Part shown: piece after piece, positions 51,613 through 60,156 of the stretch | Position numbering within the stretch: position 1 is the first letter of the stretch | Layout: each line of letters starts with the position of its first letter | NCBI GenBank assembly: GCA_964347345.1 | Contig: CAYFYB010000002.1 | Coordinates: forward strand, 1-64,000 | DNA length: 64,000 bases | Reading direction: 5' to 3' | DNA from: JAJISG01 sp964347345 | GTDB taxonomy: Archaea; Thermoplasmatota; Thermoplasmata; RBG-16-68-12; JAJISG01 | Notes under the pieces: generated by a model | The model's input: only the letters and a program-made list of their open reading frames with translations | What the model was told of the DNA's origin: nothing | Databases searched by the model: none | Translations under genes and position numbers: made by a program

Positions 51613-52911
51613 GTGAAGAGCGTCTTGGTGATTGCGGGCAGCGACTCCGGCGGTGGAGCGGGCATACAGGCTGACCTGAAGGCCCTGGCCTCCATAGGGG
51701 TCCACGGCTGTACCGCCATCACCTGTATCACCGCCCAAAACACCAAAGGGGTCCTTTCCACGTTACCCCTCCCCGTGGAGACCCTCAGGGACCAGGTCAG
51801 GGCGGTCCTCGACGACATTGCGGTGGGGGCAGTGAAAACCGGCATGCTATACTCCGAGGAGATTGTGAGAGCCGTCTCGGAAGAGCTAGAAGGGGTGGAG
51901 TGCCCCATCGTCGTCGACCCCGTCATGATAGCTACGGCAGGGTCCTCGCTACACGTATCTGGCTTTGCTCAGGCCCTGCTCAAGCACCTCCTCCCAATGA
52001 CCACGGTAGTTACCCCCAACTTGGACGAGGCAGAAGCCCTCACGGGCATGGCCATCAGAGACGTGGAGGGGATGAGGAAGGCCGCTAAAGCTTTGAGGGA
52101 GTTGGGGGCTCAGGCGGTGCTGGTGAAGGGAGGACACCTCAAGGGAGAGCTGGTAGACATCCTTTACGACGGTCAGGACTTTCACTCCCTCCCCGGACAC
52201 AGGTTCCCAAAGGAACTTCACGGTAGCGGCTGCGCCTACGCCTCCACCATCGCAGGCTACCTGGCCAGGGGCCTCAACCTTCTGGACAGCGTAAAAGGAG
52301 CCCGTCGGAAGATAGCCGCCGGCTTCGAAACCTCCTACTCGGTGGGTCAGGGTTTCGACCTCATCAACTCCGCTTTCGTCGAGGATAGATGGGGCGTGTG
52401 GCAGACCCTCCGGCAGGCGGTGGACGAACTCCTCCTCTTCATGCCGCCGTTGCTGGTGCCAGAGGTGGGAGTCAACCTGGGCTATGCCCTCCCGGGGGCC
52501 CAGGGCTACGAAGATATTTGTGCCGTCGAGGGCAGGATTGTCCGGGCGGGCAGCAGGCTCGTAACTGCTGGTCCTGTGGGCTTCGGAGCCTCAAGACATG
52601 TGGCTCGCATCATCCTGGCAGCCATGATGTTCGACCCCGCCTTCAGAAGCGCCATGAATGTGAGGTACGGTGAGGATGTCCTCGAAAGGTGCAGGGCCTC
52701 TGGCCTCACCCTCGGTACCTTCGATCGGTCGGCGGAACCAAAGGGAGTCGCAACCATGGAGTGGGGAACCCGGGAGGCGATAAGGGACCTCGGGAAGGTA
52801 CCCGACGTCATCTATGACCTGGGTGGCCCGGGGAAGGTCCCCATGATAAGAATCCTCGGCAGGAGCCCCACAGAGGTCCTCGAGAAGCTGAGGCGGGTGG
52901 TCACCCCATGA
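51613..52911 (+). CDS. thiDN: hydroxymethylpyrimidine (phosphate) kinase fused to ThiN thiamine-phosphate synthase
   Basis: A bifunctional thiamine-pathway enzyme (432 aa). The N-terminal ThiD domain (residues 1-260) has VLVIAGSDSGGGAGIQADLK and VVDPVMIATAGSSLH, and the kinase end HGSGCAYASTIAGYLARGLN. The C-terminal ThiN domain (about 265-430) has LLVPEVGVNLGYALPGA and ASRHVARIILAAMMFDPAFR; it joins the pyrimidine and thiazole phosphates and replaces ThiE in many archaea. The stop overlaps the glycosyltransferase start (ATGA). Confidence 0.93.
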   Translation: MKSVLVIAGSDSGGGAGIQADLKALASIGVHGCTAITCITAQNTKGVLSTLPLPVETLRDQVRAVLDDIAVGAVKTGMLYSEEIVRAVSEELEGVECPIVVDPVMIATAGSSLHVSGFAQALLKHLLPMTTVVTPNLDEAEALTGMAIRDVEGMRKAAKALRELGAQAVLVKGGHLKGELVDILYDGQDFHSLPGHRFPKELHGSGCAYASTIAGYLARGLNLLDSVKGARRKIAAGFETSYSVGQGFDLINSAFVEDRWGVWQTLRQAVDELLLFMPPLLVPEVGVNLGYALPGAQGYEDICAVEGRIVRAGSRLVTAGPVGFGASRHVARIILAAMMFDPAFRSAMNVRYGEDVLERCRASGLTLGTFDRSAEPKGVATMEWGTREAIRDLGKVPDVIYDLGGPGKVPMIRILGRSPTEVLEKLRRVVTP

Positions 52912-54050
52912 AAATCGCCCTCTTTACGGACACGTACCTGCCAACGGTGGACGGCGTGGTCAATGCCATCCGCAACACCAAGAGGGCTCTGAAGACGCTG
53001 GGCCACGATGTGATTGTCATTGCTCCCCAGGACAGGAACAACGGCGACCTCCGCGACGAAGACACGCTCTACTGCAAGGCAAGGGAGCTGAGGAGGTATC
53101 CTGGTTACAGGCTGGCGATCTATCCAACGAGGAGAGAGCTGGCGTTCCTTCATGAGTACGATGCAGACCTGGTCCACTCTCACGGCTTCGGGTTCATGGG
53201 CCTCAAGGGGATGTGGGCCGCTCGAGAGCTGAGCCTGCCCATGGTCCTCACCTTCCACACCATGATCCTCGATGCCGTCCCCTACTATACCTCGCTGAAA
53301 CGATCTCAACTCCTCAAGAGGCTGCTGTCGATCTACCTTAGGGGCTTCCTCCACCGTTGTGGGGCGGTGGTGGCCCCCACCCATGCTGTCCTGGAGGAGC
53401 TACGCAGAATAGCGCCGCGAATGAGAAGGACTGCGGTGGTCCCCAACGGAGTGGACGTGAGTCGGTTCCGACCCGACCTTGACGGCAGCCCCATCCGCCA
53501 GAGGTACGGCCTTGAGGATGCCGCACTGCTTCTGCATGTGGGGAGGGTTGCCGCGGAGAAGAATATTGGCTTCCTCATCGACACCCTTCCAGGGCTTCTC
53601 AGGAAAAGACCGGATGTCCGATTTTTGATCGCTGGCAGCGGTCCGGCCCTCCCTGCGTGCCAGAAGCTCGTGGAGAGGAAGGGGCTCCGAAGGGAGGTCA
53701 TCTTCGCCGGTTTCGTCCCCGATGAGGAGCTCCCCCTCTACTACGCGGCATGTGACGCTCTTGCCATCGCTTCAAGATTCGAAACTCAGGGGCTGGTGGC
53801 CTTGGAGGCCATGGCCTGCGGGAGGCCGGTCGCTGCCGTGAACTATAGGGCATTTCCCGAGTACATCGAGGAGGGGGACAACGGTTTCCTGTTTCCCCCC
53901 GGCGACGCAGAGGGATGCTGTGATGCCATCCTCCGGGCCTTGGATGGGAGGAACGATGTAGGGTCCAGGGCCAGGGAGACAGCGGAAAAATTCTCGATAG
54001 AGAGCTGCACTCGCACTCTGGTGGACCTCTACAGGGAGATGCTTAGCTAG
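52908..54050 (+). CDS. GT4-family glycosyltransferase
   Basis: A GT-B retaining glycosyltransferase (380 aa). Seen: ALFTDTYLPTVDGVVNAIRN at the start, HSHGFGFMGLKGMWAARELS, PNGVDVSRFRPD near residue 183, LLHVGRVAAEKNIGFLID near 208 and the EX7E nucleotide-sugar motif ETQGLVALE near 288. It resembles diacylglycerol- or lipid-glucosylating enzymes and could act on membrane lipids, but the acceptor is not certain. Its ATG overlaps the thiDN stop. Confidence 0.87.
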   Translation: MKIALFTDTYLPTVDGVVNAIRNTKRALKTLGHDVIVIAPQDRNNGDLRDEDTLYCKARELRRYPGYRLAIYPTRRELAFLHEYDADLVHSHGFGFMGLKGMWAARELSLPMVLTFHTMILDAVPYYTSLKRSQLLKRLLSIYLRGFLHRCGAVVAPTHAVLEELRRIAPRMRRTAVVPNGVDVSRFRPDLDGSPIRQRYGLEDAALLLHVGRVAAEKNIGFLIDTLPGLLRKRPDVRFLIAGSGPALPACQKLVERKGLRREVIFAGFVPDEELPLYYAACDALAIASRFETQGLVALEAMACGRPVAAVNYRAFPEYIEEGDNGFLFPPGDAEGCCDAILRALDGRNDVGSRARETAEKFSIESCTRTLVDLYREMLS

Positions 54051-54919
54051 ATCCGGACTATTACGAGCAGATTCAACCAGAAGTAGAGCGTCTTCCCTAC
54101 GACCTCGCGGTTATAGTCCACCGTGTAGGTCCCCGCGGCAACGTCCACAGCTATGACCCTGAAGGTGCCGCCGCCGTCAGTTGCTTTCACGGTGTTGACG
54201 TCGCTGACATCCAGGAGGTGCCTGACCACGACGCGACCTAGTCCGGCGTTGGCGGAGCTGTCCACCTGCAACACCCTCGCTTCCCAGGCCCCATATGGCC
54301 TGATGGTCATGCCCTGTTCAGGAAGGTGCATGATGGTGACGAAGTCCTGGGAAAGGGTTGTAACAGTGGCGTTCCAGTTCCATAGGGGATCTTTCACGAC
54401 CAGCCCTATTCCAGGATTCAGCTTGAACCTCTCTAGAAATGCAGCTGTCGTTAGGGTTTCGACCTGGGGCAGCTCGACGACGAGGGGTCTGAACTCGATC
54501 TTGGTAGGGTCTGGCGCACCGTAACCCTTCTCCGGTGGGATCTCGATGACCCTCGTCTCCCCTTCCTTCATTCCCAGGACACCTTCCTCAAATCCCTTTA
54601 TGACGGCGGCAGGAATCTGACCAACCTTGAAGAAGAGCGGGCTGTAGGAACTCTTTGGCAGGAAGGTGACGGCCTTTGGATATGAGGCGTTGTCATTGGC
54701 CACCGACTCCACGGACGTGTCGAATACCCGGCCGTCCTGGAAGTATCCGATGTAGTCCAGCTCCACTGAGTCCCCTGGTTGCACCGTTATTGGAGGTGCA
54801 GAGGGGGCAGGGGGAAGGGTGGCAATGAAGTAGCCTATGAGGACAGCAGAGGCCACGACGATAGCGGCCACGACGTGGAAGAGACTGATCCTGCGAGGAG
54901 GTCTCCCCTCCGGGCGCAT
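54047..54919 (-). CDS. membrane-anchored FKBP-type peptidyl-prolyl isomerase
   Basis: A protein of 290 aa. An N-terminal membrane helix (about 13-33) is followed by an FKBP domain: GDSVELDYIGYFQDGRVFDT near residue 48, FKVGQIPAAVIKGFEEGVLG and GETRVIEIPPEKGYG. A C-terminal beta-rich region follows (about 150-290), ending in a hydrophobic TLYFWLNLLVIVRI. Slow-type archaeal FKBPs help fold proteins; this one would act outside the membrane. It converges on the glycosyltransferase with a four-base overlap. Confidence 0.87.
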   Translation of the reverse strand: MRPEGRPPRRISLFHVVAAIVVASAVLIGYFIATLPPAPSAPPITVQPGDSVELDYIGYFQDGRVFDTSVESVANDNASYPKAVTFLPKSSYSPLFFKVGQIPAAVIKGFEEGVLGMKEGETRVIEIPPEKGYGAPDPTKIEFRPLVVELPQVETLTTAAFLERFKLNPGIGLVVKDPLWNWNATVTTLSQDFVTIMHLPEQGMTIRPYGAWEARVLQVDSSANAGLGRVVVRHLLDVSDVNTVKATDGGGTFRVIAVDVAAGTYTVDYNREVVGKTLYFWLNLLVIVRI

Positions 54920-55099
54920 CTCGAGTGCTTACCAGGACGGCTGTGATAAAGATTGTGGTGAACCCTTCGGCCCCGCGTTGCGTCTCTAAGGGGCCTCAAC
55001 CATGGGGGTACCACTAACCGTCCGCCATCCACAGCTACTCAGCTTCCCGCCTCACGTTCGAGCCCCATGCCTTATAAGTGTCCGGGCCAATGGACGGAC

Positions 55100-55252
55100 G
55101 TGAAGAGGCGGGTCCTCTCCTGTCCCCAGTGCGGCTCCCCGGAGCTCTACTTCGAGGCCGGAATGGTGACGGGGCACGTATACCACTGCAAGAAATGCGA
55201 ATACGTGGGCTCCTTCGTAATCGAGAAGGATGTGGAGATCGAGGGAGACTAG
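55100..55252 (+). CDS. small zinc-ribbon protein
   Basis: A 50-residue zinc ribbon with SCPQCGSPELYFEAG and YHCKKCEYVGSFVIE (two CxxC pairs) and an acidic tail. The frame opens at 55067, but a TATA box CTTATAAG (55071-55078) lies inside that extension, exactly 25 bases before the GTG at 55100, so the leaderless start at 55100 is preferred. It may bind nucleic acid or a partner protein. It converges on the PAN gene with a four-base overlap. Confidence 0.8.
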   Translation: MKRRVLSCPQCGSPELYFEAGMVTGHVYHCKKCEYVGSFVIEKDVEIEGD

Positions 55253-56457
55253 GCGAACATGGCCCCGGCTTCGCGACTACCCTCTAGGGGCTCCCCCATG
55301 ACCTTGTCCATGGCTCTTAGGAAATCGTCGGACACTACGTAGTCGCGGTCCTCACGGATGGCGAACATGCCGGCCTCCGTGCACATGGCCTTTATGTCAG
55401 CTCCGGTGCAGCCTTTCGTCTTGGAGGCCAGGAACTCATAGTCGAGTTCTCCCTGAACGTTCACCCCTCGCGTGTGAATCTTGAAAATCTCCACCCTGGC
55501 CCCGTGATCGGGCAGCGGTATCTCGATGACCCGGTCGAAGCGACCAGGCCGGAGTAGAGCCACGTCTAGGATGTCGGGCCGGTTGGTGGCTCCTATGATC
55601 TTCACGTCCGAAAGGGGTTCAAAACCGTCCATCTCAGCCAGGAGCTGCATCAGGGTCCTCTGGACCTCCCTATCCCCGCTGGTAGCCATCTCCAGCCGTT
55701 TGGCCCCTATGGCGTCCAGCTCATCAATGAAGACGATGGAAGGGGCCCTCTCTTGGGCCAGCTCGAAGAGTTCCCTGACCAGGCGCGCCCCCTCGCCTAT
55801 GTACTTCTGCACCAACTCTGCCCCAACCAAGCGTATGAAGGTGGCCTTCGATCTGTTGGCCACGGCCTTCGCCAGGAGGGTCTTCCCCGTCCCGGGGGGT
55901 CCCACCAGCAAGACCCCCTTCGGCGGCTCTATGCCCACCTTCTTGAAGAGGTCCGGTTTGAGCAGCGGGTCCTCGACAGCCTCTCGTACCTCCCTTGTGG
56001 CTTCCACCAGGCCACCCACATCGTCGTACGTCACAGGAGGCCGTTCAATCACCTCGGCTCCCAACACGATGGGGTCATAGGATGGAGGAAGGACTCCCAT
56101 GACGGCCAGTGTCTGTTTGTTCAGGGCGACCCGCGCCCCCACCAGGAGACCCTTCTTGTCCACATAGTCCGCCGTGTGAACGATGAAGTCCGGGCCTGTT
56201 GAACTCTTCACAATGACCCTTCCGTCCGTCAGGATGTCTCGGATGCTACCGATGATCAACGGGGGAGACTTCAGCCTGTCCAGCTCCGCCCGCAGCCTCT
56301 TGATCTCCCTCTGGAGCTTGACGAGTTCACTTTCGATGAACCTCTTCTCGCCCTCAATGTGTTTCGAATCCTGGACGAGCTGCTCGTTGCGTTGTTCCAG
56401 GTGAGCTATCTTCTCTGACAGCTTATCGTAGAAATCCCGGGTCTCCTCTTCATTCAA
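55249..56457 (-). CDS. proteasome-activating nucleotidase PAN
   Basis: The hexameric AAA+ ATPase that unfolds proteins for the 20S proteasome. In 402 aa: N-terminal coiled coil (about 5-65), OB domain (70-140), then AAA+ with VTYDDVGGL, Walker A GPPGTGKT near residue 188, Walker B IVFIDELDAIG and the arginine finger region ALLRPGRFDRVIEIP. The C-terminus ends AMFA, so the usual HbYX tyrosine is a phenylalanine. The TTG at 56457 follows GGGAGG; a TATA-like TCATAAATAG lies near 56513. Confidence 0.93.
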   Translation of the reverse strand: MNEEETRDFYDKLSEKIAHLEQRNEQLVQDSKHIEGEKRFIESELVKLQREIKRLRAELDRLKSPPLIIGSIRDILTDGRVIVKSSTGPDFIVHTADYVDKKGLLVGARVALNKQTLAVMGVLPPSYDPIVLGAEVIERPPVTYDDVGGLVEATREVREAVEDPLLKPDLFKKVGIEPPKGVLLVGPPGTGKTLLAKAVANRSKATFIRLVGAELVQKYIGEGARLVRELFELAQERAPSIVFIDELDAIGAKRLEMATSGDREVQRTLMQLLAEMDGFEPLSDVKIIGATNRPDILDVALLRPGRFDRVIEIPLPDHGARVEIFKIHTRGVNVQGELDYEFLASKTKGCTGADIKAMCTEAGMFAIREDRDYVVSDDFLRAMDKVMGEPLEGSREAGAMFA

Positions 56458-56717
56458 GGTTCGGCCTCCCAGAAGCAAGAGGGCTCATCAAAAATCGTTA
56501 CTCTGCACCGGCTATTTATGAGTTGCTCCATAGGCATCAACGGCGATATGGAGAGCCCGTAGCGTGGGGAACCCAAGGAGGGGCGAGGGTATTGCGACCC
56601 AGGGGCAACGCCTTCAGCACAGCCCCCTTCTGGATGCTTCCCCTCCCGCCAATGTCCCTTGATGCGGCAAGTACAAAAGGGGGTTCGTGGCTTTCCCTGG
56701 GTAGAACGCTGGGAGGG

Positions 56718-57185
56718 ATCAGCTCGCCCGTCTGCGAGATGTGTGGGGCCGAGAGGCCCCGTCTGAAGAACGTTAACGTAGAGGGGACGCAGCTCATGCT
56801 GTGTGAGCGCTGTGCCAGGTTCGGTGTGGAAGTCAAGCGGCCTGAGACCCGGAGGGTTACGAAACCAGCCCAGCCGAGGAAAATCATCACCCCGTCTCTG
56901 GGGGAGAGCGAGTACGATCTTGCCCTGGACTTCCCCGAGAGGATAAGGAAAGCAAGGGAATCGTCGGGCTGGAAGAGGGAGGATCTCGCCAAGCGGATAA
57001 ACGAGAAGCTGAGCGTCATCGAGAAGCTGGAGAAGGGGAAGATGAGGCCCAGCGATCAACTGGTAGCCAAGCTGGAAAAGGCCCTAAAGGTGAAGCTCAG
57101 AGAGAGGATCGAAGGGACGGAGACACGGAAGAAGGAAGAGAGGAGACCTCTCACCCTGGGGGATCTTATCCGACGGCAGGAGTAG
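56718..57185 (+). CDS. multiprotein bridging factor 1 (MBF1), start unclear
   Basis: A transcription cofactor with an N-terminal zinc ribbon (CEMCG and CERCARFG, pattern C-x2-C...C-x2-C) and a C-terminal helix-turn-helix: PERIRKARESSGWKREDLAK, SVIEKLEKGKMRPSDQLVAK, ending LGDLIRRQE. The ribbon demands a start before its first Cys, but the stretch after the TATA-like AAGTACAAAAGG (56669-56680) has no in-frame ATG, GTG or TTG before it. GGGAGGG is followed by ATC at 56718. The first codon given is approximate; ATG 56739 would split the ribbon. Confidence 0.82.
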   Translation: MSSPVCEMCGAERPRLKNVNVEGTQLMLCERCARFGVEVKRPETRRVTKPAQPRKIITPSLGESEYDLALDFPERIRKARESSGWKREDLAKRINEKLSVIEKLEKGKMRPSDQLVAKLEKALKVKLRERIEGTETRKKEERRPLTLGDLIRRQE

Positions 57186-57645
57186 GCCTTCTCTGCCTGA
57201 TGAGCTCCTCTACCGCTGAGTAGAGGGGTTTCATATCCAAACCCATCTCCAGGCCAACGATGAGGCCGGCGACCTCGGCGTATACCCCCATCCTACTCTG
57301 GAGGGCATTTATCCGAGCCACGATCTCCTTTCTGGGAATTCCGCTGGAATGATTAAGGTGGTCCAGAATCCTCTGGAAAAGGTCATCCCCTTGCTTGAAC
57401 ACTTCTGCCGTTGGGGAGAAGTCCAGCGGCACCTCGACGGATTCGACGTCAAAGGTGGGCTGCAGCTTACCTTCAGCATTGGAGAGGAGGCCTCTTCGCA
57501 GGCCCATGTCGAGCAGTTTCTGGGCTTCCTTGGGAGGGAACCACCTGAGGTCCATGGACGCCGAGAAGACGAACTCCTTCTCCGTCAGGGTGGTCCTCCC
57601 CTTCCTCTTGAAAAGCAATGCGATAGTCCTTTTCAACTCTTCCAT
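57166..57645 (-). CDS. DUF2240-family archaeal protein
   Basis: A protein of 159 aa. The start LKRTIALLFKRKGRTTLTEK and LRWFPPKEAQKLLDMGLRRG, LDFSPTAEVFKQGDDLFQRI and RINALQSRMGVYAEVAGLIV agree with archaeal DUF2240 proteins, thought to be DNA/RNA-associated helical proteins of unknown role. It begins next to the stop of the HisA-like gene, so the two form an operon. Its last 20 bases overlap the convergent MBF1 gene. Confidence 0.75.
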   Translation of the reverse strand: MEELKRTIALLFKRKGRTTLTEKEFVFSASMDLRWFPPKEAQKLLDMGLRRGLLSNAEGKLQPTFDVESVEVPLDFSPTAEVFKQGDDLFQRILDHLNHSSGIPRKEIVARINALQSRMGVYAEVAGLIVGLEMGLDMKPLYSAVEELIRQRRPTPAVG

Positions 57646-58254
57646 TCAGATCAGCTCGTATGCGTCCACGACGAACCGCCTGGGACGGCTCTCGTCACCC
57701 GCACCGGGTGGCTTGGCGGGCCCGACGAAGAGTTCCATCTCCTCCAGGCTGTGCACCCATTCAGGAACTTGCCTGAGGCTCGAACTATGCAGGTATACGC
57801 CCCTGGAAATCCCTGAACGCAGAGCCTCTCGGAAAATGTCGATGGGTCTGAGGTTCAAGAGCCTTCTTTCCCGGCCGGACGTCTCGCCCTCCCTGACACA
57901 GACAGCCAGCTTGTCCGTCAGCTCTCCGGCGGCCTCGAGATCCTCTAGGCTTGGGAAGGTTGCCATGTCGAGGACCGCCACCTCGGCCCCGGCCACCAGG
58001 ACGTCTATGACACCGTCGAGGTTCCTGATGCCGCCATCCACCCAGAGTCCCTTCCCTTCAAATCGCCTATAGAACTCCAGTCGTGGCTTCTCCCTGTCAA
58101 TACCGTCGACATCCCACAAGAGCAGCCTCTTGTGATCCTTCAGGGGCTTGGTCACCATCTCCACAAGGTCAGGCCCTCCGCTGCGGAGGCCCGTGGGGGA
58201 CAGGGGCCTACCGGCCCGCATGGCCAGCCATGGCAGCACCTCGGGAACAGGCAC
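57646..58254 (-). CDS. HisA/HisF-like TIM-barrel protein
   Basis: A beta-alpha barrel protein (202 aa), shorter than true HisA (about 240). KRLLLWDVDGIDREKPRLEF matches the first catalytic strand, and GKGLWVDGGIRNLDGVIDVL and AEVAVLDMATFPS are typical of the HisA-like family found in methanogens and relatives, whose role outside histidine synthesis is unsettled. No his genes are nearby. The GTG at 58254 lies about 27 bases after a TATA box GATTTATCTA (about 58277-58286, minus strand). Confidence 0.7.
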   Translation of the reverse strand: MPVPEVLPWLAMRAGRPLSPTGLRSGGPDLVEMVTKPLKDHKRLLLWDVDGIDREKPRLEFYRRFEGKGLWVDGGIRNLDGVIDVLVAGAEVAVLDMATFPSLEDLEAAGELTDKLAVCVREGETSGRERRLLNLRPIDIFREALRSGISRGVYLHSSSLRQVPEWVHSLEEMELFVGPAKPPGAGDESRPRRFVVDAYELI

Positions 58255-58348
58255 GGGTTTCCCAAGTCGCGGTCATAGATAAATCTCACCCGACGACTTG
58301 TCTCTCCTTGAGGATGACACCAAAAAGGGTATAACGCAGCGAGTCGTT

Positions 58349-58557
58349 GATATCATGCCCCCTGCGAAGGTCGCGGAGACAGGTGAACCGCGAAGCGAGC
58401 GGGGGCGGATATCGCACGGGTCCCCCCATGAGGGGATGCGTCATCCCGAAGTGAGTGGGGGCCAACCCCGATATCCAACAATCCCCCGGCAGGGTCAGGG
58501 CGAGGAGAGAGCCAGGCTTTCGATGAGTCGCGCTGTTAGTGTCGGGGGACAGCCCCC
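58349..58557. other. highly structured intergenic element, possible small RNA
   Basis: The 303-base gap 58255-58557 has no plausible gene but strong base pairing. A long hairpin spans 58349-58413: GATATC pairs with GATATC, GCCCCC (58357-58362) with GGGGGC (58401-58406) and CGCGG (58372-58376) with CCGCG (58388-58392). Then GGGATG/CATCCC (58433-58438 with 58442-58447), GGGG/CCCC (58458-58461 with 58466-58469) and a third GATATC at 58470-58475. A plus-strand TATA-like GGGTATAAC (58328-58336) could drive it. Hairpin GGGGG/CCCCC at 58544-58557 sits right after the KaiC-like stop. Confidence 0.45.
58544..58557 (-). terminator. hairpin directly after the KaiC-like gene
   Basis: GGGGG and CCCCC with a four-base loop begin immediately after the minus-strand stop codon at 58558. 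No long T run follows, so it may stabilise the message end rather than act as a classical terminator. Confidence 0.35.
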
Positions 58558-59784
58558 TCACCCTTCCTCCTCTTCTACGAACTCTGCGCCACATTGGCAG
58601 ACCGTGGCATCCATGGGCAGCCAGCGTTGACAGAGGGGACATTGGAACTTCTCCCCCTCAGGCTGGACTCGCGCCTCTAGGAAGACGCCCATTTCCTTCT
58701 CCTGAAGTTCAAGCGCCCTCTGTCGGCAGAGGTTGGCCTTCACCTCATCCCCCAACCTGTCGTAGATCTTTGCCTTCAGCATCCAAATGCCCGGGTAGCG
58801 CGGGTCGTGCTTTGTCAACTCGTTGAGCACCCCGATGGCAGGATCGTATTCCTTCATCCTTGCCAGGGCCGCGGCTTTTGTGAAGAGGGCATCGAGGTCC
58901 TTTGGATCTTCCTTCAGCTTCTCCTCACACCGTTCGTATATCTCCTTGATCTTCCAGAGACGGGAGTCATCCTCGGTGTATCCGCAGACATTGCACTCTT
59001 CACCCTCCAGCGGGGTTCCACACTGGGGGCACGGCTGTGACTCCTCTTCCGCCTCCCCCTCGGGGGGGGCTGCCTCCTCCACATCGGGCACGAACTCCAG
59101 GAAGGGTGGTTCTGCCTTCAGGGCGTACCGGCCCACCTCCTTCCCCTCTTTCTGGATACTGGCCGTCCATGTAATGGCCTCTCGGGAGCGGACTCTCTCC
59201 ACCTCCACCACACCATCCGCCATTCCACGGAGCTCCTCAACGGTGTTCTCATCAGTGAGTTGGGCATCCAGGACGAGGACCGACACGTCGTAAGCCTTCA
59301 CAAGCTTCTTCCTAAGGGTCTTGACGAACTCCCCCGCTTTCCCTGCCGCGATTCCATGAACGTCGGTCAGTATCTCGAGGGTGGCAAGCCCCTCGCCATC
59401 GGCGCTAGCCAAAAGTTCGGAGAGGGCTCCCTCCAGGGGTCCCAGGTCACCAGGGCATCGGAGAACCCCCCCATCCTCGGATATCTCTTGGACGTCCTCT
59501 TCCTTGTGGGAGTACCAGTCTAGGACTTTCAGCTTGCCGGCCTTGAGCCCCTTATCAGGACTGAGGCCCTGAGAGGAGAGCCTTCTCAGGAATCTCCTTG
59601 GGGGTATGTTGGAGAGGCCCACGAGAATTTTCGTGCCGTCCCTAAGGGCCTTGCCAACCAGCTGGATCAGCAGGGCCTCCTTTTCCGGACCCGAGGGCGT
59701 CAAGAGGAGGCTCATCATGCCCTTGGGGAAGGCCTCCTCGAGAAATGCTTCTGTGGCGTCAGCAACCTGTGCCTGAGCGGTCAA
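58558..59784 (-). CDS. RecA/KaiC-like protein with zinc ribbons and TPR region
   Basis: In 408 aa: residues 10-215 resemble RAD55/KaiC-type RecA domains (GTKILVGLSNIPPRRFLRRL; VSVLVLDAQL as Walker B), but the P-loop position reads TPSGPEKEALL, lacking the glycine before Lys and the Ser/Thr after it, so ATP binding is doubtful. A zinc ribbon follows near 250 (CPQCGTPLEGEECNVCG), then TPR-like helices (270-360) and a second ribbon at the end (CPLCQRW, CQCGAEF). The TTG start follows GGAGGCGAGG. Role unknown; possibly a regulatory scaffold. Confidence 0.75.
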   Translation of the reverse strand: MTAQAQVADATEAFLEEAFPKGMMSLLLTPSGPEKEALLIQLVGKALRDGTKILVGLSNIPPRRFLRRLSSQGLSPDKGLKAGKLKVLDWYSHKEEDVQEISEDGGVLRCPGDLGPLEGALSELLASADGEGLATLEILTDVHGIAAGKAGEFVKTLRKKLVKAYDVSVLVLDAQLTDENTVEELRGMADGVVEVERVRSREAITWTASIQKEGKEVGRYALKAEPPFLEFVPDVEEAAPPEGEAEEESQPCPQCGTPLEGEECNVCGYTEDDSRLWKIKEIYERCEEKLKEDPKDLDALFTKAAALARMKEYDPAIGVLNELTKHDPRYPGIWMLKAKIYDRLGDEVKANLCRQRALELQEKEMGVFLEARVQPEGEKFQCPLCQRWLPMDATVCQCGAEFVEEEEG

Positions 59785-60156
59785 CTCCTCGCCTCCATGG
59801 ATTGCCTTCTGGTCCGGGTTTACGGCCTATAGGTTGGCCCGGTGGCGCCTATGGGGTCGATTCAACCGGTGGCACCCTGAATATTATAACCTTCCCCCGT
59901 CACTATCGCAAGCGATAACTATCGTCATTTCCGGCGGTTTTGATGGGAAAACCTTTAATAGAAGCACCAATTTGGACGGATGCCCCAACACCTCTAAAAG
60001 GACGCCGCCCAGGGAGAAGGATTGAACAGCGAAGGATGAGGAGGAACCGCCCTGGACCCCGGTTCCGAGAAGGAAGCTTTCCGAGGTATAACGCCAGGAG
60101 ATGTCGATCACGGGTTCCGCCAGAAGAGTGGATAATCCTTGCTCGTCGCTGACGCT
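59785..60156. other. promoter region and leader before rpoK, 372 bases
   Basis: Contains TATA-like sites at 59882-59890 (ATATTATAA) and 59949-59957 (ACCTTTAAT), either of which could drive rpoK with a leader of 170-250 bases. A basic 38-residue frame (ATG 60036 to stop 60152, starting MRRNRPGPRFREGSF) ends four bases before the rpoK ATG, but its codons do not look convincingly selected. No RNA gene was recognised. Confidence 0.4.
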
